Shown here piece after piece: positions 24,612 to 34,278 of a stretch of 53,908 nt of DNA. Position 1 is the stretch's first letter. Every line of letters starts with the position of its first letter. Source of the DNA: Archangium sp. (GTDB taxonomy: Bacteria > Myxococcota > Myxococcia > Myxococcales > Myxococcaceae); contig JAUXRX010000006.1 in assembly GCA_030681645.1 (NCBI GenBank), positions 1 through 53,908 on the forward strand, given 5' to 3'. The translations under genes and the position numbers were made by a program. The notes under the pieces are model-generated. The model was not told where the DNA came from, searched no databases, and saw only the letters and a program-made list of their open reading frames with translations.

Positions 24612-25129
24612 ATGAAGGAGCTGCACCACTCGCCCTTGAGCCACCAGTTCTCGCGCAGGTGGGCCTCGCGGATCATTCCGGCCTTCTCCATCAGGCGGGC
24701 GGAGTGGAGGTTGCGGGGGTCGCAGTCGCCGTACACGCGGTGCATGCCGGCGCCCTCGAAGGCGAGCTCGAGCACCGCGCGCAGCGCCTCGGCGGCGTAG
24801 CCCTGGCCCCAGTGGTCGCGACGCAGCTGGAACCACACGGCCGCCTCGCGGTGGTCGGGCCGGTCGATCTTGAAGCCTGCGCGGCCGAGGTAGCGGTCGT
24901 CTCCGCGGAGGGTGATGGCGAGATCGAAGATGGTGCGGGGCAGCTCGAGCGCGGCCTTGATCGAGCCCTCGAGGTACTTCTTCGTGCCTGCCTCATCGAG
25001 GACGTCGTTGCTCTGGTAGCGGACGATCTCCGGGTCGGTGTCGAGCGCGCGGGCCTCGCGCCAGTCGTCGAGGCGGAGCTCGCGGAGCACGAGGCGAGCG
25101 GTCTGCAGGCGCAGGGGTTCGGTGGGCAT
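24452..25129 (-). CDS. GNAT acetyltransferase (RimJ/RimL type)
   Basis: 225 residues. The N-terminal LQTARLVLRELRLDDW is the RimJ/L-family opening; acetyl-CoA motif A is RRDHWGQGYAAEALRAVLE (about residues 103-121); NLHSARLMEKAGMIREA is motif B. The domain is complete by about residue 187. The last roughly 40 residues (Ser/Thr/Pro-rich) are coded by the antisense strand of the EamA gene because no stop occurs earlier; this is a 160-bp tail-to-tail overlap. It likely N-acetylates an amino group on a protein or small molecule. Confidence 0.9.
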   Translation of the reverse strand: MPTEPLRLQTARLVLRELRLDDWREARALDTDPEIVRYQSNDVLDEAGTKKYLEGSIKAALELPRTIFDLAITLRGDDRYLGRAGFKIDRPDHREAAVWFQLRRDHWGQGYAAEALRAVLELAFEGAGMHRVYGDCDPRNLHSARLMEKAGMIREAHLRENWWLKGEWCSSFIYAVLEDEWRALKSTSEINTAPRMKHPPTSSADVGTPSPITSAKSNANTGSSE

Positions 25130-25937
25130 CGAGCGTTCTTAGCCTTCCAGCCCTGCCTGGAGGGAACGTGGGCGTCAGGTGGTGTGGCCCCGCGCTCGTC
25201 GCCCACGGGCCTCTCGCCCCCGGGCGAGGACGCGAGAGTGCTCCTGGTCTGGTGATGCTCCTCCCGTGCGCCCTTCGCTGGGCGCCGCATCGTGGTCACC
25301 CGGAGTCGCTCACAAGTGCGCCGCACGTTGGGCGGCGGCCGGTTGATTGTCTCCTTTGATGACAATGAGGCGGGTGGGGACGCGCGTGAAAAACCTTGTC
25401 CTCTTTGTTGACGGCCCAGGTGTCAACAAAGAGGACGAGGGTTTTCGGCCTCGCCGCCCCCGTGTCAGCGTCAACAAAGGAGACAACGCCGGGGCTCTCA
25501 CACACGAGCTGATGGGAAGCTTCCCGCCGCGCAGGACTCCTCAGTGCGCGAGTCGGCCGGCAGCTGTGAGCACCTGGTCGAAGCTGCGCTCAGCTGCACC
25601 ACGAAATGCTCTCGGTGAGGGGCCGCCCCGTAGAATCGCGGGCGCGTGACCTGGAACTCACCGCCTTCGCCAGTGCCGTTTGTCTCGGGAACTCGCACGG
25701 CCCTTCGCGCGGTCTCTCCCTGCCCCTCTCTTTCCCTCGAGGCGCGAGTTCGCCTTCCCCCTCGGGGAGAGGGGAACACGTCCACGACCGTCCACGCCTT
25801 CTCGCACTGTGGATGGAGTGAGGACGCGCCACTCGTGCCTTCACCCGGTGAGAAACCGCTCTCGTCCGGACGCGGAGCGGCCACTCCGGGCGCTGCTGGC
25901 TCGCCGCTTGCGAGCATCACCCTCCGGAGGTGGACCG
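25130..25937. other. 800-bp gene-poor region before comM
   Basis: Holds hairpin-rich DNA (for example CTCGCCC/GGGCGAG near 25211-25226), the nested palindrome at 25339-25492, another C/G-rich inverted stretch near 25760-25775, and then the comM leader with CCGGAGGTGG just before its ATG. Open frames crossing it (up to about 140 residues) show no domain, no consistent codon bias and read through the repeats, so I call no gene. Confidence 0.6.
25339..25492. mobile_element. Nested-palindrome element, family P1 (full copy), MITE-like
   Basis: Inner arms 25389-25412 and 25422-25445 match at 22 of 24 positions (CCTTGTCCTCTTTGTTGAC / GTCAACAAAGAGGACGAGG) with a 9-bp loop. Outer arms carry TTGTCTCCTTTGATGAC (from 25347) and the mirror GTCAACAAAGGAGACAA. 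The whole 154 bp can fold into one long stem. The right half recurs at 47114-47175. It has no coding capacity; the layout is typical of a non-autonomous palindromic element. Confidence 0.7.
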
Positions 25938-27551
25938 ATGCTGGCTCGTGTGAAGTCCGGAGCGCTGATGGGCGTGGACGCGGTGGTGGTGGAGGTCGAG
26001 GTCGACATGTCCCTGGGCATGCCCTTCTTCAACGTCGTCGGGCTGCCCGAGGGCGCGGTGCGCGAATCGAAGGTGCGGGTGATCTCCGCGCTCAAGAACG
26101 GCGGCTTCCAGCTCCCCGCCAAGCGCATCACCGTCAACCTCGCCCCCGCAGATCTGAAGAAGGAAGGCGCCACCTTCGAGCTGCCCATCGCGCTGGGCGT
26201 GCTCGCCGCCGCCGGGCTGATCGAGCCCGAGCCGCTGCAGGCCTGGCTCTTCGGCGGGGAGCTCGCGCTCGACGGGGCGATGAAGCCGATTCGCGGCGTG
26301 CTCCCGCTGGCCATCGCCGCGCGCGACGGGGGCTTTCGGGGCGTGATGGTGCCCGCGGCGAACGCCGCCGAGGCCGCCCTGGTGGATCGCATCGAGGTGC
26401 TGCCGGTGGAGTCGATCTCCCAGGCGGTGATGCACTTCACCGGCGAGCAGCTCATCACCCCGTACGATCGCAACCGCCCGCACCTCAGCCCGGTCGTCGA
26501 TCTCAACGCCGTCGACATGGCCGAGGTCCGCGGCCAGGAAGACGTGAAGGACGCGCTCGAGATGGCGGCGGCTGGCGGCCACAACGTGCTGCTCTGCGGG
26601 CCGCCCGGCTCGGGCAAGACCATGCTGGCGCGGCGGCTCCCCGGGATTCTCCCGCGCATGACCTTCCAGGAAGAGCTCGAGGTGACGCGCATCTACTCGG
26701 TGCTGGGGTTGCTCCCCGACGGCCAGTCACTCATCAAGGAACGCCCCTTTCGCGCGCCCCACCACACCATCAGCGACGCGGGCCTGGTGGGCGGAGGCCC
26801 GATGACGCGACCCGGAGAGCTCTCGATGGCGCACCGCGGGCTGCTCTTCCTCGACGAGCTGCCGGAGTTCCGCCGCCACGTGCTCGAGGTGCTGCGCCAG
26901 CCGCTGGAGGAGGGCGTGGTGCGGCTCGCGCGCGCCAACCAGCACGTCACCTATCCCTGCCAGGTGATGTTGATGGCGGCGATGAACCCGTGCCCGTGCG
27001 GCTTCTACAAGGTGGCCGATCGCGAGTGCGTCTGCGGCGACCAGAAGGTGACCGACTACTTCACCCGCATCTCGGGGCCGCTGCTCGATCGCCTCGACAT
27101 CAGCATTCCCACGCGCCCGGTCGAGGTGAGGTTGCTGGCGCTGGCGCACCGCGGGGCGAAGACCTCGCAGTACTTCCGCGATCGCGTCGAGGCGGCCCGC
27201 GCGATCCAGTCGCACCGGTTCCGGGACGCCCCCGGCATCTACTGCAACGCGCAGATGGGGCCGCGGCTGCTGCAGGAACACGCGAAGTCGACGGCGGGGG
27301 CGACGCGCCTGCTCGAGCACTCGGTGAAGAACTTCCAGCTCTCGGCGCGCGCGCACGACCGCATTCTCAAGATGGCGCGCAGCCGGGCCGATCTCGAAGG
27401 CCATGAGCTCATCACCGACAGCGACATGATGTTCGCCGTCGGCTGCCGCGTGCTCGACCGCGCCGGCTGGCTGCCGCGCAAGATCGCCCACACGTCCGCG
27501 TCCTGGTCGATGCCTCCGCTGGCAATCGACGACGAGGGGCACCCGGAATAG
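25938..27551 (+). CDS. comM: ComM/YifB-family Mg-chelatase-like AAA+ ATPase
   Basis: 537 residues from the ATG at 25938 behind a good RBS. The N-terminal LonC-like domain (about 1-180) contains MPFFNVVGLPEGAVRESK. The AAA+ core has Walker A GPPGSGKTML (221-230), Walker B GLLFLDELPEF (D306-E307), and a four-Cys cluster NPCPCGFY...CVCG (about 328-345). The C-terminal helical domain ends with a 15-residue extension. In other bacteria ComM is a hexameric branch-migration helicase that promotes recombination of DNA taken up in natural transformation; myxobacteria can be competent, so this role fits. The radA and recA genes also lie in this window. Confidence 0.93.
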   Translation: MLARVKSGALMGVDAVVVEVEVDMSLGMPFFNVVGLPEGAVRESKVRVISALKNGGFQLPAKRITVNLAPADLKKEGATFELPIALGVLAAAGLIEPEPLQAWLFGGELALDGAMKPIRGVLPLAIAARDGGFRGVMVPAANAAEAALVDRIEVLPVESISQAVMHFTGEQLITPYDRNRPHLSPVVDLNAVDMAEVRGQEDVKDALEMAAAGGHNVLLCGPPGSGKTMLARRLPGILPRMTFQEELEVTRIYSVLGLLPDGQSLIKERPFRAPHHTISDAGLVGGGPMTRPGELSMAHRGLLFLDELPEFRRHVLEVLRQPLEEGVVRLARANQHVTYPCQVMLMAAMNPCPCGFYKVADRECVCGDQKVTDYFTRISGPLLDRLDISIPTRPVEVRLLALAHRGAKTSQYFRDRVEAARAIQSHRFRDAPGIYCNAQMGPRLLQEHAKSTAGATRLLEHSVKNFQLSARAHDRILKMARSRADLEGHELITDSDMMFAVGCRVLDRAGWLPRKIAHTSASWSMPPLAIDDEGHPE

Positions 27552-27562
27552 GGTGCGGCGAC

Positions 27563-28156
27563 ATGATTCGAAACTCTGTTTCTTCTGGTCGCCCCGGCCG
27601 CGGGCTCTCCGCTGCGCTCCGTGCCCTGAATGCGCCGTTCCGGCGCATGCCGGTGCTCCTGGCTGGTCGCCCCGGCCGCGGGCTCTCCGTTGCGGTCGTG
27701 GCTCTGCTGGCGTTCGCCGGCTGTGTCTCGGTCAACGACGCGCGTGAAGGTGGCGCCACCCGCAACTGCCGCTTCGAAGAGCGCTGCGGCAACATCGGCT
27801 CGGGGCAGCGCTACGCGAGCTTCGCCGACTGCCTCACCGACAAGCGGAAGTTCTTCCTGGATGCCTGGCCCACCGAGCGCTGCGACGGGCGCATCAACGG
27901 CGAGAACCTCAACGTCTGCTACCAGGCGATCGAGAACACCCAGTGCAACAACGTGGTCGACTTCTTCGCCACCCTCACGAAGTGCGAGGCGTCTGACGTG
28001 TGCACCGCGGGCGCGCCGGCCGGCTGCAACTGCAGCAACGGGCAGACCTGCTGCAGCAACGCGTGCACGAACCTGCAGACCGATCGGAACAACTGTGGCG
28101 GCTGCGGCACCACCTGTGGCTCGGGCCTCAGCTGCCAGAGCGGGGTGTGCCGGTAG
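27563..28156 (+). CDS. Cys-rich lipoprotein
   Basis: 197 residues from the ATG at 27563, or 169 from the ATG at 27647; both lead to the lipobox LLAFAGC (Cys54 with the long form). The DNA at 27587-27613 is repeated at 27663-27689, so the N-terminus looks duplicated (peptide GRPGRGLS twice), and the shorter start gives a normal signal peptide. The C-terminal 50 residues carry a cysteine module (GCNCSNGQTCCSNAC, then NNCGGCGTTCGSG) that I associate with many secreted myxobacterial proteins. Function unknown; a surface-exposed envelope protein. It follows comM by 11 bp and may be read with it. Confidence 0.8.
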   Translation: MIRNSVSSGRPGRGLSAALRALNAPFRRMPVLLAGRPGRGLSVAVVALLAFAGCVSVNDAREGGATRNCRFEERCGNIGSGQRYASFADCLTDKRKFFLDAWPTERCDGRINGENLNVCYQAIENTQCNNVVDFFATLTKCEASDVCTAGAPAGCNCSNGQTCCSNACTNLQTDRNNCGGCGTTCGSGLSCQSGVCR

Positions 28157-28215
28157 CCCCTCGACTCCTCTCGGCTGAACGGTGCTCGAATTCGCCCGGC
28201 TGAACCGGGCTGGCT

Positions 28216-28683
28216 TCAGCGCGGGCCGAAGGACGAGAGCGCGAAGAACGCGCGGATCTTGTCGTTGGTCTCGCGCAGCCGCGAGCTCAAGGTGCGCACG
28301 AACGTCCAGAGCAGGGTGGACGCGAGCTCCTTGTCGGTGAACATCACCTCGTCGAGCTTCTCGCGCGACAGCTCGTAGAGCAGGCAGGTGGTGTGCGCGA
28401 TGGCGTCGGCGCTGCGGGGGCCTTCTTCGATGAGGCTCATCTCGCCGAAGTACTGGCCGCGCTCGAGGATCGCGAGGGCCTCCTCGCCGATGCCGGGCAC
28501 CATCTTCGAGATGCGCACCTTGCCCTCGACGATGATGAACATCGACGTGCCGGCTTCCCCTTCCTTGAAGATGTGCGTGCTGCCGGGGAACTTCGACTCC
28601 TTGAGGGCGGCGGCGAGCTTGCGCAGCTGTGCCGATGTCATGCCCTCGAACAGCGCGACTTTTCTCAAGATTTCGACGTCCAT
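28216..28683 (-). CDS. Cyclic-nucleotide-binding domain protein
   Basis: 155 residues from the ATG at 28683. A single CRP-type cNMP-binding domain spans about residues 8-125: FKEGEAGTSMFIIVEGKVRI, then the phosphate-binding cassette F79-G80-E81...R90-S91-A92 (FGEMSLIEEGPRSADA), which keeps the Glu and Arg that bind the cyclic nucleotide. No helix-turn-helix or other output domain follows; the tail is a helix (WTFVRTLSSRLRETNDKIR) that may bind a partner. It probably acts as a stand-alone cAMP or cGMP sensor. It is divergent from trxB with an 84-bp gap. Confidence 0.92.
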   Translation of the reverse strand: MDVEILRKVALFEGMTSAQLRKLAAALKESKFPGSTHIFKEGEAGTSMFIIVEGKVRISKMVPGIGEEALAILERGQYFGEMSLIEEGPRSADAIAHTTCLLYELSREKLDEVMFTDKELASTLLWTFVRTLSSRLRETNDKIRAFFALSSFGPR

Positions 28684-28767
28684 CGGCTGTAGTTCGTAGC
28701 ACACCGAAACCGAAGTCCGAGTTTCTGCATCTCACGCCCGTTACAAAGGCCCCTGCTCAGGAGTGTC

Positions 28768-29721
28768 ATGGAGACCCGGAAAGTCGTCATCGTCGGCTCA
28801 GGTCCTGCCGGTTACACCGCCGCCATCTACGCGGCGCGCGCCAACCTTTCGCCGGTGGTGTTTGCGGGTGGCCCCTCTGAATCAGACGCGCGGCGCGTGC
28901 CGGGCGGCCAGCTCATGATCACCACCGAGGTGGAGAACTACCCGGGCTTCCCCGCGTCGATCACCGGCCCCGAGCTGATGGAGGCGTTCCAGAAGCAGGC
29001 CGAGCGCTTCCACACCGTGGTGCACATGGAGAACGTGGTGAAGCTCGACCTGAGCAAGCGCCCGTTCCACGTGAAGGGCGAGAGCAAGGAGTACCTGGCC
29101 GAGACGGTGATCATCGCCACCGGCGCCTCGGCCAAGTGGCTCAACGTGAAGGGTGAAGACGCCTTCATGAACCGCGGTGTGTCGGCCTGCGCGACCTGCG
29201 ACGGGTTCTTCTTCAAGAACACGGACGTGATCGTGGTGGGCGGCGGCGACACGGCGATGGAAGAGGCGAACTACCTCTCGAAGATGTGCAGCACGGTCAC
29301 GGTGGTGCACCGCCGCGACTCGTTGCGGGCCTCGAAGATCATGCAGGAGCGGGCGCTCAACAACCCGAAGATCAAGTTCATCTGGGACTCGGCCATCGAA
29401 GAGGTGGTCGGCGACGAGAAGGGCGTGACGGGCGCGATCGTGAAGAACCTCAAGACGGGCGACTCGAAGAAGGTCGACGCGAAGGGCGTCTTCGTGGCGA
29501 TCGGCCACGTGCCCACCACTGAGCTCTTCAAGGACACGCTCAAGCTGCAGGCCAACGGCTACCTCTGGGTGCAGCCGGGCACGGCGAAGACGAGCATCGA
29601 GGGTGTCTTCGCGTCGGGCGACGTGAGCGACGCGACCTACCGCCAGGCGGTGACGGCGGCGGGCACGGGCTGCATGGCCGCCATCGAAGCCGAGCGCTGG
29701 ATGACGGAGCACGGCATCTAG
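28768..29721 (+). CDS. trxB: Thioredoxin reductase
   Basis: 317 residues with AGGAG before the ATG. FAD-binding GSGPAGYTAAIYAARA is at residues 10-25; the redox pair C141-A-T-C144 lies in SACATCDGFFF; NADPH-binding VVGGGDTAMEEA follows near 157; the C-terminal FAD motif is GVFASGDVSD. All catalytic parts are intact, so it should reduce thioredoxin with NADPH. Its stop overlaps by 4 bp the stop of the lipoprotein gene on the other strand. Confidence 0.96.
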   Translation: METRKVVIVGSGPAGYTAAIYAARANLSPVVFAGGPSESDARRVPGGQLMITTEVENYPGFPASITGPELMEAFQKQAERFHTVVHMENVVKLDLSKRPFHVKGESKEYLAETVIIATGASAKWLNVKGEDAFMNRGVSACATCDGFFFKNTDVIVVGGGDTAMEEANYLSKMCSTVTVVHRRDSLRASKIMQERALNNPKIKFIWDSAIEEVVGDEKGVTGAIVKNLKTGDSKKVDAKGVFVAIGHVPTTELFKDTLKLQANGYLWVQPGTAKTSIEGVFASGDVSDATYRQAVTAAGTGCMAAIEAERWMTEHGI

Positions 29722-30050
29722 GGCCGGAAGCACCCGTCGGTGAGCTGGCCCATGCCGTTGGCGCAGGCGAGGGACTTCTCATTGAAGGCCGCGCGCGTGG
29801 CGGGGGTGCAGGTGGGCAGCCGCTCGACGCAATCGAACCAGGTGTGCAGCGCCGTCTCATCTTGCGTGCTGCACGCGTTCATCGAGTCATCACACTTCGC
29901 CGTGTCGAACGGCGCGCCGGGCAGGGTGCTCTCGGCGTAGCAGGCAGCGTGCCGCTCGCTGAAGCTCTTGTTGATCGCGGCGCCGCGCTCGCACACGTCG
30001 GCGCAAGCCGTGAACAGCAGCACCACCACCGTGACGACGATCGCCCGCAC
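29718..30050 (-). CDS. Small Cys-containing lipoprotein
   Basis: 110 residues from a GTG at 30050. The signal peptide [15 protein letters not shown] has a lipobox-like LFTAC (Cys15). The mature part has eight further Cys in spaced pairs ([41 protein letters not shown]), suggesting a disulfide-rich periplasmic or surface protein. The frame is open upstream as a Ser/Gly/Glu-rich repeat, but that is the hexamer repeat tract read on this strand, so I start at the GTG. Function unknown. Confidence 0.75.
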   Translation of the reverse strand: MRAIVVTVVVLLFTACADVCERGAAINKSFSERHAACYAESTLPGAPFDTAKCDDSMNACSTQDETALHTWFDCVERLPTCTPATRAAFNEKSLACANGMGQLTDGCFRP

Positions 30051-30129
30051 CAGAGCGTGACGCTCGCACGCAAGCCCGGCCTCCGCAAACGGCCCGGAGC
30101 GGAACGCGCCCCGTTCCCGAAGCCGCCCC

Positions 30130-30365
30130 GGTCCCCGATCCCGAAGCCGCCCCCGGGCTCCTCGACGCATGCCTGCGTTCCCGATCCCGAAGCCGCCCCC
30201 CGGGCCCTCGACGCATGCCTGCGTTCCCGATCCCGAAGCCGCCCCCGTTCCCGATCCCGAAGCCGATCCCGATCCCGATCCCGGCCCCGACCCCGACTCC
30301 GACTCCGACCCCGACACCGACCCCGACTCCGACACCGACACCGACCCCGACTCCGACTCCGACTC
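30130..30365. repeat. Tandem repeat tract (about 47-bp units, then CCGAxx hexamers)
   Basis: Two copies of a roughly 47-bp unit containing TTCCCGATCCCGAAGCCGCC and CTCGACGCATGCCTGCG, then about 20 hexamers of the type CCGATC, CCGACC and CCGACT. The 45-nt block 30250-30294 is identical to the reverse complement of 13807-13851. Non-coding by my reading; it lies between recA and a lipoprotein gene on the same strand. Confidence 0.8.
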
Positions 30366-30395
30366 CCGGCTCCGCCCCCGCAGTCGTTCCGCTCG

Positions 30396-30441
30396 GCCCC
30401 TCACCCCGACCCTCTCCCCGCTTGCGCAGGGAGAGGGAGGG
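30396..30441. repeat. REP-like palindromic repeat, copy 4
   Basis: CCCCTCACCCCGACCCTCTC then CCCGCTTGCGCAGGGAGAGGG; the loop has an extra GC. Positioned 134 bp after the recA stop (on its downstream side) and directly beside the hexamer tract. The rest of 30442-30575 shows no gene. Confidence 0.78.
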
Positions 30442-30575
30442 AGAAGGTCACCGATGAGGCGGAGTCCTCGGCCGTTCAGCCGCGAGCCGATGCGTCTCCC
30501 TCGGCTTCCTCCTCTGCTTCACGGGCTGCCGGCACGCCTCGACCAGAAGGCACGCCAGCACCACCATCAGCAGCC

Positions 30576-31619
<1,044 letters not shown>

Positions 31620-31769
31620 CGCCCTGCCTCCCGCTTCGTGTTGGGCGGAGATGATTCCCCGCGCAGCGGGCAGCTGAGCAACGCGTGTGCCGACGCCTGC
31701 CCGTTCGGACGCGCGACGAAAGGGGTGAAGATGCGCATGGGGCGTGGACGCTCCACCGCGACTCTCAGC

Positions 31770-31834
31770 CGCCAAGAGGGTCGCTCCGCTTCCGGCTGTC
31801 TCGCGCAGCGTTCCGCTGCTATCGGCTGCGCTCC
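31770..31834. repeat. Degenerate relative of the long-form REP interior
   Basis: GAGGGTCGCTCCGCTTCC then GCGTTCCGCTGCTATCGGCT resemble the interior of the long-form repeats at 9190-9314 and 51931-52054 (GTTCCGCTGCACCGGCT). It ends right at the ATG at 31835. The spacer 31620-31769 shows nothing else recognisable. Confidence 0.45.
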
Positions 31835-32476
31835 ATGAACATGGACTCCCCCCTCTCCGCCGCCGTCGCGCTCATCGGCGCGCTGGTGCTGTTGCGCTTC
31901 CAGGCGTGGCGCGCGGTGCTCTGTCTGCGGCCCCAGTCGGTGCGCGTCGAGGTGGACACGCCCGCCGACGTGACCGCCATTCCTCCCGAGCTCGAGGACA
32001 CCTGGGGCGAGCTCAAGAAGCTGGGCTTCACGCTGCTGGGAGCGCACACCGAGAGGGCCCCGCTCACTTCCGCCCACTGGTTCCTCGACGCGGTGCACCC
32101 GACGCACCCGGTGGTGGCCTCGCTGTGCGTCTCGCCCGACGAGCAGGATCACCTCGTCTTCCTCACGCAGTCGGAGCGCGGCTTCGTGATCACCGCGAAC
32201 TACCGCCGCCTCTCGTTCGAGGTGCCCGGCGCCTACCTCGCAGGTGGTCTCGACGGCGCCACGCCCGAACGGTTGCTCAAGGCGCACCTGCGCCGCGTGC
32301 CCGAGATCGGCGCGCCGAAGGTGCTCAAGACCATCGAAGAGCGCGTGGTCGCCGCCCGCGAGTGGTATTCGCGATCGGGAAAACCTGAGTTGCGTCAACA
32401 GCATGCAGTTGGACTGTTGTGGACGCTCGGCGCAGTTGGCATGGTGGGCGCCGCTTTGTTCAGGCTCGTCGCCTGA
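31835..32476 (+). CDS. Hypothetical protein with terminal membrane segments
   Basis: 213 residues from the ATG at 31835. One hydrophobic helix near the N-terminus ([14 protein letters not shown], about residues 8-21) and one at the C-terminus ([18 protein letters not shown]). The middle is soluble, with a possible conserved core [22 protein letters not shown] do not recognise the family. It is divergent from recA and 17 bp ahead of the thiolase gene, but no functional link is visible. Confidence 0.7.
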   Translation: MNMDSPLSAAVALIGALVLLRFQAWRAVLCLRPQSVRVEVDTPADVTAIPPELEDTWGELKKLGFTLLGAHTERAPLTSAHWFLDAVHPTHPVVASLCVSPDEQDHLVFLTQSERGFVITANYRRLSFEVPGAYLAGGLDGATPERLLKAHLRRVPEIGAPKVLKTIEERVVAAREWYSRSGKPELRQQHAVGLLWTLGAVGMVGAALFRLVA

Positions 32477-32493
32477 CGGAAGACAAAATCAAA

Positions 32494-33690
32494 ATGAAGA
32501 GCGCATCGAAGCACGAAGAAATCTACTTCCTGGCAGGCAAGCGGACGGCGTTCGGCACGTTCGGAGGCGCGCTCAAGGATCTCTCGGCCACCGATCTCGG
32601 CGTCGAGACGGCGAAGGCCACCCTGGCGCAGTCGAAGGTGAGCGCGGAAGACGTCGACCACGTCATCTACGGCAACGTGATGCAGACCAGCCCCGACGCG
32701 ATCTACCTCGCGCGCCACATCGGGCTGAAGAGCGGCGTGCCGGTGAACGTGGGCGCGCTCACCCTCAACCGGCTGTGCGGCTCGGGCTTCCAGGCCTACG
32801 TGAGCGCCGCCGAGATGATGCTCACCGACCAGGCGCACTGCATTCTCGCGGGCGGCACCGAGTCGATGAGCCAGGCCCCGCACATCGTCCGCGGCGCGCG
32901 CTGGGGCATTCCCCTGGGCAAGAGCGGCCTCGAGGACACCCTGATGCAGGGCCTCTTCGACACCTACCCGAACCTGCCCATGGGCATGACGGCCGAGAAC
33001 CTGGCCGAGCAGTACAAGCTCACGCAGGAAGACGTCGACACCTTCAGCGTCACCAGCCAGCAGCGCTACCAGGCCGCGCACGAGGCGGGCCGCTTCACCG
33101 CCGAGATCGCGCCGGTCGAGCTCAAGTCGAAGAAGGGCACGACGCTCTTCTCGAAGGACGAACACCCGCGGCCGGAATCGACGGTCGAGGGCTACAAGAA
33201 GCTGCCGAAGGTCTTCAAGAAGGACGGCGTGATTCACCCCGGCGCGGCCTCGGGCATCAACGACGGCGCGGCCTCGGCGTTGCTGTCGACGCGCACGTTC
33301 GCCGACAAGAAGGGCCTCAAGCCGATCGGCCGCCTGGTCAACTGGGCGGCGGTGGGCTGCGACCCGCGCATCATGGGCATCGGCCCCGCGCCGGCCATTC
33401 GCAAGCTGATGGAGCGGGCGGAGTTCAAGCTCGGCGACATCGATCTCTTCGAGGTGAACGAGGCCTTCGCCCCGCAGTACCTGGCGGTGGAGAAGGAGCT
33501 GGGGCTGCCGCGCGATCGCACCAACGTGGACGGCGGCGCCATCGCGCTGGGCCACCCGCTGGCGGCCTCGGGCGCGCGCATCACGCTGCATCTGTTGTAC
33601 GAGCTCAAGCGCAGGGGCGCGCGGTACGGCGTCGGGAGCGCGTGTATCGGTGGCGGGCAGGGCATCGCAGTTCTCGTGGAGGCCATGTGA
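32494..33690 (+). CDS. Thiolase (acetyl-CoA C-acyltransferase family)
   Basis: 398 residues from the ATG at 32494. The nucleophile is Cys95 in LTLNRLCGSGFQA; VNEAFAPQ and GGAIALGHPLAASGAR carry the His of the active site; the second Cys is in GSACIGGGQG. It either condenses two acetyl-CoA or cleaves 3-ketoacyl-CoA; the sequence alone does not separate biosynthetic from degradative types, though the short loop and NRLCGSG form are typical of the acetoacetyl-CoA thiolase group. It overlaps the next small gene by 4 bp (ATGTGA context). Confidence 0.94.
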   Translation: MKSASKHEEIYFLAGKRTAFGTFGGALKDLSATDLGVETAKATLAQSKVSAEDVDHVIYGNVMQTSPDAIYLARHIGLKSGVPVNVGALTLNRLCGSGFQAYVSAAEMMLTDQAHCILAGGTESMSQAPHIVRGARWGIPLGKSGLEDTLMQGLFDTYPNLPMGMTAENLAEQYKLTQEDVDTFSVTSQQRYQAAHEAGRFTAEIAPVELKSKKGTTLFSKDEHPRPESTVEGYKKLPKVFKKDGVIHPGAASGINDGAASALLSTRTFADKKGLKPIGRLVNWAAVGCDPRIMGIGPAPAIRKLMERAEFKLGDIDLFEVNEAFAPQYLAVEKELGLPRDRTNVDGGAIALGHPLAASGARITLHLLYELKRRGARYGVGSACIGGGQGIAVLVEAM

Positions 33691-33908
33691 CGAACGTTCC
33701 TGATGCGAAGGCACTGCGCGATCGCGCCAAGCAGCTGGCTGAAGAGCGGCGCACCGAGCGGAAGAACCGCAAGCGCAAGTGCAGCCTGTGTGGCACCGAG
33801 GAATCGGAGAAGACTCCGTTCGTGGCCCACCCCGACGGCATCGGCCCCTCGTGCAAAGAGCCTTCGCTGTGTGAGAACTACCGCGCCAAGGCGGCGGGTC
33901 TGCGCTGA
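33687..33908 (+). CDS. Small Cys-containing protein, possible zinc binder
   Basis: 73 residues from a GTG at 33687 that overlaps the thiolase stop by 4 bp. A basic helix (ALRDRAKQLAEERRTERKNR) is followed by KCSLCGTEES, PSCKEPSLCENY: CxxC then CxxxxxC, a plausible zinc-binding set. The tight overlap suggests translation with the thiolase. No family recognised; nucleic-acid or protein binding is a guess based on the basic helix. Confidence 0.6.
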   Translation: MTNVPDAKALRDRAKQLAEERRTERKNRKRKCSLCGTEESEKTPFVAHPDGIGPSCKEPSLCENYRAKAAGLR

Positions 33909-34073
33909 CCTCACCCCCGGCCGGACTGCCAGTGTTCCATTGAAGCGGCTCTCGGAAACGGGCATGTCACAGCCGGGATCCGTGTTGTGGGTGCAGGATC
34001 CCACCAGCGCAGCAAGGGCCGGGAGGGACCCCGGCCCCACAGAGCTCAATCCTGGGCGAGGGACATACTGATC
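33909..34073. other. 165-bp spacer with hairpins
   Basis: GGGATCC (33976) pairs with GGATCCC (33997-34003), and GGCCGG/CCGGCC pair near 34018-34037. These may terminate the thiolase operon. No gene seen. Confidence 0.4.
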
Positions 34074-34268
34074 ATGGCGATTCCGCAATTTACTGGAGTG
34101 AAGGTGTTCTCGACGACGCTCGCGCGTGACCGCGAAGTGATGGGCGAGAAGATCACCACGTGGCTGAAGGACAACCCGAACGTGGAGATCGTCGACAAAG
34201 AGGTGACGCAGAGCTCCGACAAGGAGTTTCACTGCCTCACGGTGACGCTCTTCTACAAGCCGAAGTAA
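34074..34268 (+). CDS. Small conserved-looking protein of unknown function
   Basis: 64 residues from the ATG at 34074. Predicted beta-helix-beta-beta pattern: VKVFSTT, a helix REVMGEKITTWL, then NVEIVDKEVTQSS and FHCLTVTLFYKP. The periodicity and codon bias are those of a real gene. I do not recognise a family. It is 10 bp ahead of the rhomboid-like gene and probably in the same operon. Confidence 0.7.
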   Translation: MAIPQFTGVKVFSTTLARDREVMGEKITTWLKDNPNVEIVDKEVTQSSDKEFHCLTVTLFYKPK

Positions 34269-34278
34269 GACGGGGCGC

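Noticed and set aside
25339..25492. CRISPR-like appearance of repeated GTCAACAAAG motifs
   Set aside because: Repeats are inverted, not direct, spacers are not regular, and no cas genes are near.
30051..30404. Ser/Gly/Glu-rich N-terminal extension of the small lipoprotein
   Set aside because: It is the hexamer repeat tract read on the minus strand; the GTG at 30050 gives a proper signal peptide.
31620..31680. LexA/SOS box before recA
   Set aside because: No CTGT-N8-ACAG-like sequence or other clear palindrome close to the start.
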